Part shown: piece by piece, positions 1 through 7,207 of the stretch
Numbering within the stretch: position 1 is the first letter of the stretch
Layout: every line of letters starts with the position of its first letter
Notes under the pieces: model-generated
Seen by the model: only the letters and a program-made list of their open reading frames with translations
The model's database searches: none
What the model was told of the DNA's origin: nothing
Program-made: the position numbers and the translations under genes
DNA from: Salinimicrobium sp050750585
GTDB taxonomy: Bacteria > Bacteroidota > Bacteroidia > Flavobacteriales > Flavobacteriaceae
DNA: 64,000 bases
Assembly (NCBI RefSeq): GCF_050750585.1
Contig: NZ_JBOJLM010000001.1
Span: 339,933-403,932 of the forward strand
Direction of reading: 5' to 3'

Positions 1-1
1 A

Positions 2-391
2 TCTGCAAGAGCAAGTATTTATTACAAGATTGCGAACCAGTACAAAGAAAAAGGCCAGTTTGGGCAGGCCAGAAATATGTATCGTAAGGCTATAAGCTCA
101 AAACCATCATTTGGTAGGGCTTACCTTCAAATCTCTAACATGATCGCTCAAAGTGCAAACAACTGTGGAAATACTGCTTTTGAAAAAAGAGCTGTATACT
201 GGAAAGCTGCAGAATATGCCGAGAGAGCTGCAAGAGTTGATCCGTCAATAAGCAGTACTGCTAATGAGACTGCATCTGCATACAGAGGTAGAGCACCACA
301 ACGTAGCGATATCTTCCAGAATGACATGCAGGGTAAAACCATCAACATTGGATGTTGGATAGGAGAAAGCATTCGCGTACCTAATTTGTAG
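2..391 (+). CDS. TPR-repeat protein, C-terminal part (5' end outside window)
   Basis: The frame is open from the first bases of the window, so the start lies upstream and only about 129 residues are visible. The segment contains an alpha-helical TPR-like unit (Y-K-I-A-N-Q-Y-K-E-K-G-Q-F, then A-R-N-M-Y-R-K-A-I near the start) followed by a helix rich in Ala, Glu and Arg, and ends I-R-V-P-N-L. Proteins of this kind are scaffolds and usually sit in the periplasm in this group, but no signal peptide can be seen here because the N-terminus is missing. It ends one base before the lptC start, so the two are almost certainly cotranscribed, which hints at a role in the envelope. I cannot name a specific function. 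Confidence 0.75.
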   Translation, partial: SARASIYYKIANQYKEKGQFGQARNMYRKAISSKPSFGRAYLQISNMIAQSANNCGNTAFEKRAVYWKAAEYAERAARVDPSISSTANETASAYRGRAPQRSDIFQNDMQGKTINIGCWIGESIRVPNL

Positions 392-392
392 T

Positions 393-959
393 ATGAAATT
401 TACATACAGGATATTTTTTAAAGGCATTGTCACAACCCTTGTTGTGACAATGCTTTTTTCTTGTGAGGGGAATTTGAAAGGCGTTAGGCAAATGGAGATC
501 CCCGAAGATGCACCGCAATCTATAGGGGTGGGAATTAATATGAAGTACGTTGATTCCGGAAAGGTGGTGGCTACTCTTAGAAGTGAAACCATGAGAGATT
601 TTTCAAACAAAGCTTTTCCCTATCGCGAATTTCCTGATGGTGTTATCGTAGAATTTTTTGACGAGAACCAACAAAAGAATACAGTAACTGCCAATTATGG
701 TATTGTTTATAATGAAACGGGGCTTATAGATTTGCAGGGTGATGTGGTGGTGGTGACCAGCGATAGCACAAAGCTTACTGCAGATCAGCTTTATTGGGAC
801 CAGGTGAGAAACTGGGTTTTTACAGATCATCCTAACACCATCAGGTTCAAGAATGGAGCGATCAATGAAGGAAAGGGTTTTGATAGCAATCAGGAATTCA
901 CTAATTTCCGTTCAAGATCTAATGTTGGGGTGCAAATTTTAGAAGAAGACAAACCATGA
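393..959 (+). CDS. lptC: LPS export protein LptC (lipoprotein form)
   Basis: A 188-residue protein with a lipoprotein signal: basic N-terminus, hydrophobic stretch and the lipobox L-F-S-C with Cys at about residue 24. The rest fits the LptC/YrbK family, the bitopic or lipid-anchored periplasmic protein that passes lipopolysaccharide from the LptBFG transporter toward LptA. Typical beta-jellyroll features are the alternating V-V-V-T-S-D-S-T-K-L-T-A-D-Q-L-Y-W region around residues 125-145, which resembles the repeated 'save the unmodified state' strands of LptC/OstA proteins. The gene starts one base after the TPR gene and its stop overlaps the next gene (ATGA). The codons for the signal peptide form a perfect hairpin followed by six T residues (see 421-459). 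lptA and lptD are not in the window. Confidence 0.85.
   Translation: MKFTYRIFFKGIVTTLVVTMLFSCEGNLKGVRQMEIPEDAPQSIGVGINMKYVDSGKVVATLRSETMRDFSNKAFPYREFPDGVIVEFFDENQQKNTVTANYGIVYNETGLIDLQGDVVVVTSDSTKLTADQLYWDQVRNWVFTDHPNTIRFKNGAINEGKGFDSNQEFTNFRSRSNVGVQILEEDKP
421..459 (+). other. Terminator-like perfect hairpin inside the lptC signal-peptide codons
   Basis: Left arm GCATTGTCACAAC (424-436), loop CCTT (437-440), right arm GTTGTGACAATGC (441-453), then T6 (454-459). The outer AA/TT bases can extend the stem. This has the full form of an intrinsic terminator but lies in frame inside lptC, where it encodes the hydrophobic core G-I-V-T-T-L-V-V-T-M-L-F of the lipoprotein signal. It begins only 33 bases after the upstream stop codon. 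It could attenuate transcription between the TPR gene and lptC unless translating ribosomes cover it; that is inference. Confidence 0.75.
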
Positions 960-1144
960 TGAAATTTTCGAAGTTTTTTGAATTTGCCTACCTGGCAGCC
1001 GCAGCGTTCTTTCTTTACGAGGCTGTGGTCATTTGGAATGATCAACGCAACCAGGCCTATCTCTTCCTTTTCTTTGTGGTGATAGCCATATTTATGTTCT
1101 TCTTTAGAAGGCATTTCAGGCACAAGTACGATAACAGGAAATAG
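956..1144 (+). CDS. Small two-helix membrane protein
   Basis: A 62-residue protein with two hydrophobic segments (about residues 9-26 and 32-48) and a basic tail ending R-H-K-Y-D-N-R-K. It overlaps the lptC stop by four bases (ATGA) and precedes the CNNM gene by five bases, so it is part of the same operon and is probably translated by coupling. I do not recognise a named family; small proteins at this position occur next to lptC in related flavobacteria. The basic C-terminus would face the cytoplasm. Its function is unknown. Confidence 0.7.
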   Translation: MMKFSKFFEFAYLAAAAFFLYEAVVIWNDQRNQAYLFLFFVVIAIFMFFFRRHFRHKYDNRK

Positions 1145-1149
1145 GTACT

Positions 1150-2436
1150 ATGGCCTTCGAGATCATTATTATTCTGTGTTCCCTTATTCTTTCAGCTTTC
1201 TTTTCGGGTATGGAGATCGCTTATGTGTCTGCCAACAAGATTCATGTTGAAATTGAGAAGAAGCAGAATGATTTTTTAGCCAAAATACTTACCCGTCTTA
1301 CCCGTAAACCTTCAAAGTTTATTGCTACTATGCTGGTGGGCAATAACATTGCCCTGGTTATCTACGGGTTTTTTATGGGAGATCTCTTAATGGCATGGCT
1401 CACTCCCGATAACTTTAGCAATGAAATAGTAGTTTATCTGCTTACAGATCTCAGCCTTCTCACTCAAACCGTTATTTCCACACTTATTATTCTGCTTACT
1501 GCGGAATTTTTACCCAAAGTGTTCTTCCAGATCTACGCCAATTTCTTTCTGAAGTTCTTTGCTGTACCTGCCTATTTATTTTACCTGCTCTTCAGTTTTA
1601 TATCCTCTTTTGTGATATGGGTTTCAGACCTCGTTTTGAAAAGGTTCTTTAAAACCCAGGGAGATGAAGTGCAATTGGCTTTCACAAAGGTGGAACTCGG
1701 AAATTATATTTCTGAACAAATGGACAAGATTGAGCACGATCAGGAGGTAGATTCCGAAATACAGATCTTTCAGAATGCCCTCGAATTTTCCGAAGTAAAG
1801 TCCAGGGAAGTGATGATTCCCCGTACAGAGATCGTAGCTGTAGACATTACTACCGATCCGCGGGAGCTGGTGGAGACTTTCACCGCCACGGGGCTCTCAA
1901 AGATCCTGGTGTACCGGGAGAATATTGACGACATTATTGGTTATATACATTCCTTTGAGCTTTTCAAAAAACCGCCTACCATAAAATCTATCCTGTTGCC
2001 GGTAGTCTTTGTGCCCGAGACCATGCTGGTGAAAGATGTTCTTAATATCCTTATTAAAAAAAGGAAGAGTATTGCGGTGGTTATAGATGAATATGGCGGC
2101 ACCAGTGGAATGATGACCGTAGAAGATATCGTGGAAGAGCTGTTTGGTGAAATAGAAGATGAACACGATCCTGTAATTCTTATCGAAGAAAAACTGGAGG
2201 AGAATAAATACCTTTTTGCAGCCCGTTTGGAGGTAGATTATCTCAATGAGAACTATAAGCTAGACATTCCCATAGGAGAGAATTATGAGACCCTGGGAGG
2301 TTATATCCTCGATCACACCGAAGAAATTCCGCCAAAGGACGGAGTCGTTGAAATTGATAGTTTTACCTTTTATATCAAAGAAGTTTCCAACACAAGGATT
2401 GAGCTTGTAGAGGTGATCGTGAACCCAAACGATTAA
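1150..2436 (+). CDS. Hemolysin-family CNNM/CBS-domain membrane protein (CorC/HlyC-like)
   Basis: 428 residues. The N-terminal part (about 1-180) has four hydrophobic segments and the F-F-S-G-M-E-I-A-Y motif typical of the CNNM (DUF21) transmembrane domain. A cytosolic CBS pair follows (about 205-330; V-M-I-P-R-T-E-I starts the first, and V-V-I-D-E-Y-G-G-T-S-G ends the second). The C-terminal CorC_HlyC domain (about 345-428) closes the protein. CNNM proteins are linked to Mg2+ or Co2+ efflux, and the name hemolysin is historical. GldE of gliding bacteria has the same architecture, but gldD, its usual neighbour, is not here, so I do not call it gldE. It lies five bases after the small membrane protein, in the lptC operon. 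Confidence 0.85.
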   Translation: MAFEIIIILCSLILSAFFSGMEIAYVSANKIHVEIEKKQNDFLAKILTRLTRKPSKFIATMLVGNNIALVIYGFFMGDLLMAWLTPDNFSNEIVVYLLTDLSLLTQTVISTLIILLTAEFLPKVFFQIYANFFLKFFAVPAYLFYLLFSFISSFVIWVSDLVLKRFFKTQGDEVQLAFTKVELGNYISEQMDKIEHDQEVDSEIQIFQNALEFSEVKSREVMIPRTEIVAVDITTDPRELVETFTATGLSKILVYRENIDDIIGYIHSFELFKKPPTIKSILLPVVFVPETMLVKDVLNILIKKRKSIAVVIDEYGGTSGMMTVEDIVEELFGEIEDEHDPVILIEEKLEENKYLFAARLEVDYLNENYKLDIPIGENYETLGGYILDHTEEIPPKDGVVEIDSFTFYIKEVSNTRIELVEVIVNPND

Positions 2437-2533
2437 TTTTTAGTTTTTCCTCACATTTTGAAGATTTATAGTTTTTTAGTAAAGCTAAAAACGTTATTTT
2501 CGCCCCCTATATTTTAGAATTAATTATAAGATA

Positions 2534-4654
2534 ATGGCAGTATTAAATTCAATAAGGCAACGTTCGGTCTTCCTTATCGTAATCATTGCTTTGGCACTTT
2601 TCTCATTCGTTTTAGCCGATGTGATTAGGAACGGAGGGATGGTTTCTCAGAAATCACAGAATACCATAGCGACAATTAATGGTGAGGACATTGATAGAGA
2701 GCAGTTTGCCCGTCAGGTTGAGTCTTTGCAGCGTAACATGGGTCAAAATGCGACCACTGCACAAGTTGTGAACCAGGTGTGGGAAATGAACGTTCGTAGA
2801 ACGCTTATGCAAGAGCAGTTTGAAGAGCTGGGTATTCGTGTAGAAGAAGCTCAGGTGAAAGAGATGATGAGAAGGGAACTGGCAAACAATCCTAATTTCA
2901 CTAACGAGGCCGGAGTTTTTGATGAAGCCAAATTAAGAGAATATGTAGCTACTTTAAGATCTACTTCTCCCCAGGCATATCAGCAATGGTTAGATTTTGA
3001 AACCAGTCTTGCCGAAACTGCCAGAGAGCAAATCTATCTTAACCTGGTTCGTGCCGGGGTAGGGGCAACGCTTCTTGAAGGCGAGCAGGCTTACAGGTTT
3101 ACTAACGATAATGTAGACATGGAGTTTGTTCACATTCCCTATACTACAGTTGAAGACTCACAGGTAGAAATTTCTAAAGATGAGATCAGAGACTACGTAA
3201 AAGCACATCCGGGACAGTTTAAAACTGAACCTACCAGAGACATCCAGTACGTTCTTTATGAAGAAACTGCTTCTGTTGAAGATGAAGCTGAAGTAAAAAC
3301 TGAGCTGCTAGGACTTCTTAATGATAAAGTAGAATTCAACGCTGCAACCAATACCAGCGATACGGTTGAAGGTTTTGCAACAACCAGAAACTGGGAAACT
3401 CTCGTTAATGAAAGATCTGATGAAAAATTCCAGGACAGGTTCGTGTTCAAAAACCAATTACCTGTAGATCATGCAGACTCTCTGTTCAACCTTAATGAAG
3501 GAGAAGTGTACGGGCCATTTAAGTTCAATGGTTCTTACAGGCTTGCAAGAGTAGTTGAAACTGCTCAGATTCCAGATTCTGCAAAAGCAAGACACATTCT
3601 TGTATCATGGCAGGGTTCTCCGGTAGGAGGACAGGTGACCAGGAGTAAAGAGCAGGCGCAGCAATTGGCTGATAGCCTTGCTAACGTAGTAAAAGGTAAC
3701 AAAGATAAATTCGCTGAGCTTGCTTCAGAATTCTCTGCCGATGCTTCCAACAAAGAAGATGCAGGTCAGCTTGGCTGGTTTGGTCCTGGAGCAATGGTGC
3801 CTCCATTCAATGATTTCGTGTTTAACAATAACGAAGGATCTATAGGAGTAGTTGAAACTCAATTTGGATACCACGTGATCCACATCCAGGAGCAAACTGA
3901 AAAAGAAAAAGCTGTTAAACTGGCAACTGTTTCAAGAGCGATCCAGCCTTCAGAAAAAACATCAAACGAGCTTTTTGCTGAAGTGACAAAATTTGAGCTC
4001 GGTGCAAAAGATGGCAACTTTGCTGATCTTGCAAAAGAGGGAGGAAAAGAAGTGAGACCGGTAAAAGAAATTAAACAACTCGAAGAAAATATCCCAGGTA
4101 TTGGTGCGCAGAGAAGAATTGTGCAATGGGCATTTGAAGAAGAAGTAGAAGTTGGGGATATTAGAAGGTTTGAAGTTCCTTCAGGATATGTGGTGGCGCA
4201 GGTTACCGGATTGAACAAAGGTGGCCTTAAATCGGCTGAAGCTGCGTCTGCAACCGTTATACCAATTCTTCAGAAGCAAAAGAAAGCTGAGATTATAAAA
4301 TCTGAGATCAGCGGAAACGATCTTCAGGCCATCGCCCAAAAGCAGGGAGTGCAGGTAAATACTGCAAACGCAGTGAACCGCAATAGCCCAACCCTTCCAG
4401 GTGTTGGAAGTGAGCCAAAAGTTGTGGGAGCAGCTTTCGGACTTGAAAGTGGTGAAACCAGCAGTCCTCTAGAGGGTGAAAAAGGAGTTTTTGTAGTGAA
4501 AGTACTTCAAAAAAATGACGCTCCTCAAATGGAATCTTATCGCCCTTATGCTGCAAGAGAGGCTTCTGCCCGACGCATAACTGTGAACACTGAGGTTTTC
4601 CAGGCGCTTAAAGAATCTGCAGAAATTGAAGATAACCGCGCAAGGTTCTACTAG
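2534..4654 (+). CDS. PpiD-like periplasmic peptidyl-prolyl isomerase
   Basis: 706 residues. One N-terminal membrane anchor (about 11-30) follows the sequence S-I-R-Q-R-S-V-F-L, which closely resembles the PpiD start. A SurA-N-like chaperone region spans about 50-200. One complete parvulin (PPIC) domain lies near residues 345-460, with the hallmarks A-R-H-I-L-V and G-Q-L-G-W-F-G-P-G-A-M-V-P and G-Y-H-V-I-H-I. A second, degenerate rotamase-like region probably follows. It should help fold exported outer-membrane proteins in the periplasm, in keeping with lptC upstream. A 97-base gap precedes it, with an AT-rich possible promoter (TTATTTTCG near 2491), and a terminator follows, so it may be its own unit. 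Confidence 0.88.
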   Translation: MAVLNSIRQRSVFLIVIIALALFSFVLADVIRNGGMVSQKSQNTIATINGEDIDREQFARQVESLQRNMGQNATTAQVVNQVWEMNVRRTLMQEQFEELGIRVEEAQVKEMMRRELANNPNFTNEAGVFDEAKLREYVATLRSTSPQAYQQWLDFETSLAETAREQIYLNLVRAGVGATLLEGEQAYRFTNDNVDMEFVHIPYTTVEDSQVEISKDEIRDYVKAHPGQFKTEPTRDIQYVLYEETASVEDEAEVKTELLGLLNDKVEFNAATNTSDTVEGFATTRNWETLVNERSDEKFQDRFVFKNQLPVDHADSLFNLNEGEVYGPFKFNGSYRLARVVETAQIPDSAKARHILVSWQGSPVGGQVTRSKEQAQQLADSLANVVKGNKDKFAELASEFSADASNKEDAGQLGWFGPGAMVPPFNDFVFNNNEGSIGVVETQFGYHVIHIQEQTEKEKAVKLATVSRAIQPSEKTSNELFAEVTKFELGAKDGNFADLAKEGGKEVRPVKEIKQLEENIPGIGAQRRIVQWAFEEEVEVGDIRRFEVPSGYVVAQVTGLNKGGLKSAEAASATVIPILQKQKKAEIIKSEISGNDLQAIAQKQGVQVNTANAVNRNSPTLPGVGSEPKVVGAAFGLESGETSSPLEGEKGVFVVKVLQKNDAPQMESYRPYAAREASARRITVNTEVFQALKESAEIEDNRARFY

Positions 4655-4678
4655 GATCCTGTTAGGAAAATTTATAAG

Positions 4679-4706
4679 AAAAGCCCTTCATTTGAGGGGC
4701 TTTTTT
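4679..4706 (+). terminator. Intrinsic terminator after the PpiD-like gene
   Basis: AAAAGCCC (4679-4686) pairs with GGGCTTTT around a short loop and is followed by a T run. It sits 25 bases past the stop codon. The convergent kinase gene ends at 4766, so it may serve only the plus strand. Confidence 0.8.
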
Positions 4707-4765
4707 CATTTCATGCGGCGATGTAAAAAAGGGTTAGCTTAAATATTCCTGTGAAGGACAAAAAG

Positions 4766-5686
4766 TTATTGTAAGATCATATCAGCATAGGAGAGGATGG
4801 TGTTGTAACCTTTACTTCTGAAGTATTCCATATCCTTCGCTGTGCCCGTGACCATTACAAAATCGCCGCCCCAGCCTCCAAGGCTTTTTATTGCCCCCGG
4901 GTAATCTGGGAACAGGCGGGATTTGACCTTTTGCAGCCCTACCAGCTGTGAGATGATGTTTTCATGTACTTCCAGAAGCATTTTAAACTCTAAAAGATCT
5001 TTACTGCTAATTAAACTATGGGTGAGTGCCGAAATTTTATCAACACCCGTGTTTAAAGCTGTTTTGTCCTGCTGCCTGTAATGCTGTATGGCTTCCCGGC
5101 TGTTCTGTTTTTGGTTTAGGTGCACAAAAAAGATCTGGTCTTTAAAAGCAGGGTCAAATGAGGTCTTTAAAATGCTATTTTCGGAAGGGTGCTTTTCAAA
5201 GGTTATCGCGGTTTCGTGTATGGCTACTGCCACATCATAGCCGCTGCCCCCAAAAGTGTGCTTCAGGAGCTCGTAAGGGTCAATTTTTAGCCATTTGGCA
5301 AGGTTTGCAACAAGGGTAGATGATGTTCCAAGGCCCCAGTTTCTTGGGAAGTCCGATTTTGTGGAGATTTCAAATCCACCTTCAGAAAATTTCTCCCGAG
5401 CCATTTTTCTGGCAAAAAAGAGTGTCAAAAATAGCATTTTTGACACCTCATTTTTTTCATGCTTCCGTGGTGCTTCCGAAGATGTTAAAGCTGAAATTTC
5501 AAAGTTGTCTTCAAACCATATTTCCTGTTTTTCATCGTAACTTTTCCACTTTATTACCGGCTCTTCAATGTTTGTGACTTCCAGGCTTTGTCCAAATTTT
5601 GTAGGTAAGGCAAAACCGGTGGCGCCATCAAGAATAACATATTCTCCGCTTATCAGTAATTTTCCGTGACTGTGGAATACCTCCAT
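4766..5686 (-). CDS. GYDIA-family GHMP kinase (mevalonate-pathway kinase)
   Basis: 306 residues. The start has the sugar-kinase-like F-H-S-H-G-K-L-L-I-S-G-E-Y pattern of the GHMP superfamily. The phosphate-binding loop reads N-W-G-L-G-T-S-S-T, and the family tag appears as G-S-G-Y-D-V-A (V in place of I). Flavobacteria use this family as the mevalonate or phosphomevalonate kinase of isoprenoid synthesis; which step is not visible from sequence. The start overlaps the HMG-CoA reductase stop by one base (TAATG), which supports the pathway assignment. A 25-bp perfect palindrome lies inside the gene (5422-5446). The Lys-Met-rich 140-residue region before the loop is otherwise normal for the family. 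Confidence 0.88.
   Translation of the reverse strand: MEVFHSHGKLLISGEYVILDGATGFALPTKFGQSLEVTNIEEPVIKWKSYDEKQEIWFEDNFEISALTSSEAPRKHEKNEVSKMLFLTLFFARKMAREKFSEGGFEISTKSDFPRNWGLGTSSTLVANLAKWLKIDPYELLKHTFGGSGYDVAVAIHETAITFEKHPSENSILKTSFDPAFKDQIFFVHLNQKQNSREAIQHYRQQDKTALNTGVDKISALTHSLISSKDLLEFKMLLEVHENIISQLVGLQKVKSRLFPDYPGAIKSLGGWGGDFVMVTGTAKDMEYFRSKGYNTILSYADMILQ
5422..5446. repeat. 25-bp perfect palindrome inside the GHMP kinase gene
   Basis: GTGTCAAAAAT (5422-5432), AGC, ATTTTTGACAC (5436-5446). This is the extended form of the iterated AAAATGNCATTTT palindrome with one change in the core (G to A). On the coding strand it is read as V-S-K-M-L-F-L-T. Confidence 0.8.
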
Positions 5687-6999
5687 TAGCTTCTCAATTT
5701 TTCAAGTTGCTGCTCCACAGCGCTGTGCGAAACATTGTGGTTCTTAAAATAGTTTGTTAGCACTTCTTTTTCCTGTGCTGTTGCCTGGAATTGGTTGAGG
5801 ATATTCATAAGGTGCATTTTCATGTGTCCCTGCTGAATTCCCGTAGTGATAAGTGACTTTACGGCGGCAAAATTCTGTGCCAGGCCGGCTACTGCCACTA
5901 TTTTCATCAATTCTTCGGCTGAAGGTTTTTGCAGAATTTCCAGGGCGATCTTTGAAAGCGGATGTAACGCCGTGAGACCACCTACCGTTCCCAGGGCCAG
6001 CGGAATCTCCATCCAGAACCTGAACTGCCCATCCTGTACTTCGGCGTGGGTAAGGCTGCTGTATTTTCCCTCTTTTGAAGCATACGCGTGAATGCCCGCT
6101 TCTACCGCTCTAAAATCGTTTCCTGTGGCCAGTACTACCGCGTCAATTCCGTTCATTATGCCTTTGTTGTGGGTCACGGCCCTGTAGGGTTCGGTTTCAG
6201 CGATCTTGAGAGCCCTAACAAATTTTGCAGCGAAATCTTCCCCGCTCATGCCCTGATCGGCCAACGCTGTTACCGGGCAGGAAACTTCAGCCCTTACAAT
6301 ACAACCGGGTACATAATTGGAAAGTATGCTCATTACGATCTCTATCTCCTTTTCGGTAGCATTAAAAGCCTCATGGCTCTTAGCTGCTTCACGAAAAGTT
6401 TCAGCAAAACGCTCCAGGCAGGAGTTGATGAAATTTGCACCCATCGAGTCTTTGGTCTCAAAAGTGCAGTGCAGTTGGTAGTAATTGTCGAGCAAATTTG
6501 TTTTGTCACGCAGCTCCATATTCATTACTCCGCCGCCGCGCTTCTCCATGTTTTTGGTGAGGGGAGCGACCGCTTCAAGTAATGCTGGTTTGATGCTATT
6601 GAAAAAATGCTCCAGCTTTTTACCGTCTCCGCAGTACATGAAATGTACCTGGCCAATCTTTTCTGTTCCCAATACTTTGGCTTTAAAACCGCCCCTGTCG
6701 CTCCAGAATTTGGCTGCTTTGCTCGCAGCAGCAATTACCGAGCTTTCTTCTATAGCCATGGGTACCGCGTAAAGCCGGTCATTGATAAGAAAATTGGGGG
6801 CAAGCCCAAAAGGCAGGTAGTAATTTGACAGGGTGTTCTCTGTAAACTCCTCGTGGAGCTGTTGCAGGCCGGAGTCCGGGTTCCAGTACTGGGTTAATAT
6901 CTTCCTGGCGTTTGTATTGTGAGCCAGGTAAGTTTGGCTAAGCCAGTCAATTTTCTCCTCTTTTGACAGTTTGGAAAAGCCCGAAATAGGTGTAATCAT
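5686..6999 (-). CDS. mvaA: Hydroxymethylglutaryl-CoA reductase, class II
   Basis: 437 residues from the ATG at 6999 (M-I-T-P-I-S-G-F). A longer reading from 7029 adds ten residues unlike the family start, so I reject it. Class II HMG-CoA reductases interconvert mevalonate and HMG-CoA with NAD(P)H. Key signatures are E-N-T-L-S-N-Y-Y-L-P-F-G-L-A-P-N near residue 55, E-E-S-S-V-I-A-A-A-S-K-A-A (the catalytic Glu region), and G-I-M-N-G-I-D-A-V-V-L-A-T-G-N-D-F-R-A. With the overlapping GHMP kinase it forms a two-gene isoprenoid operon. In Bacteroidota this class works in the biosynthetic direction, although the family is often named degradative. Confidence 0.92.
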   Translation of the reverse strand: MITPISGFSKLSKEEKIDWLSQTYLAHNTNARKILTQYWNPDSGLQQLHEEFTENTLSNYYLPFGLAPNFLINDRLYAVPMAIEESSVIAAASKAAKFWSDRGGFKAKVLGTEKIGQVHFMYCGDGKKLEHFFNSIKPALLEAVAPLTKNMEKRGGGVMNMELRDKTNLLDNYYQLHCTFETKDSMGANFINSCLERFAETFREAAKSHEAFNATEKEIEIVMSILSNYVPGCIVRAEVSCPVTALADQGMSGEDFAAKFVRALKIAETEPYRAVTHNKGIMNGIDAVVLATGNDFRAVEAGIHAYASKEGKYSSLTHAEVQDGQFRFWMEIPLALGTVGGLTALHPLSKIALEILQKPSAEELMKIVAVAGLAQNFAAVKSLITTGIQQGHMKMHLMNILNQFQATAQEKEVLTNYFKNHNVSHSAVEQQLEKLRS

Positions 7000-7207
7000 T
7001 ATGTGAAATTTGAGAGCACAAAGATACAATTACTGTAAGAAACATGGCAGCTGTTAGAATTTCTGGAGCAGGGGGAGCAAAACTTACAGATTTGCAGATC
7101 TACACTCATTCGGTTCATTAACATCTTCTTATGATTTAACAGCAGAAAGCCTGTTTTTTAGCCGAATTTTTACTAAACTTGGCAAGCAAATTTTTTAAAC
7201 GCAAAAA

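Noticed and set aside
6088..6582. A 164-codon antisense open frame in the HMG-CoA reductase gene
   Set aside because: It lies fully opposite conserved reductase motifs.
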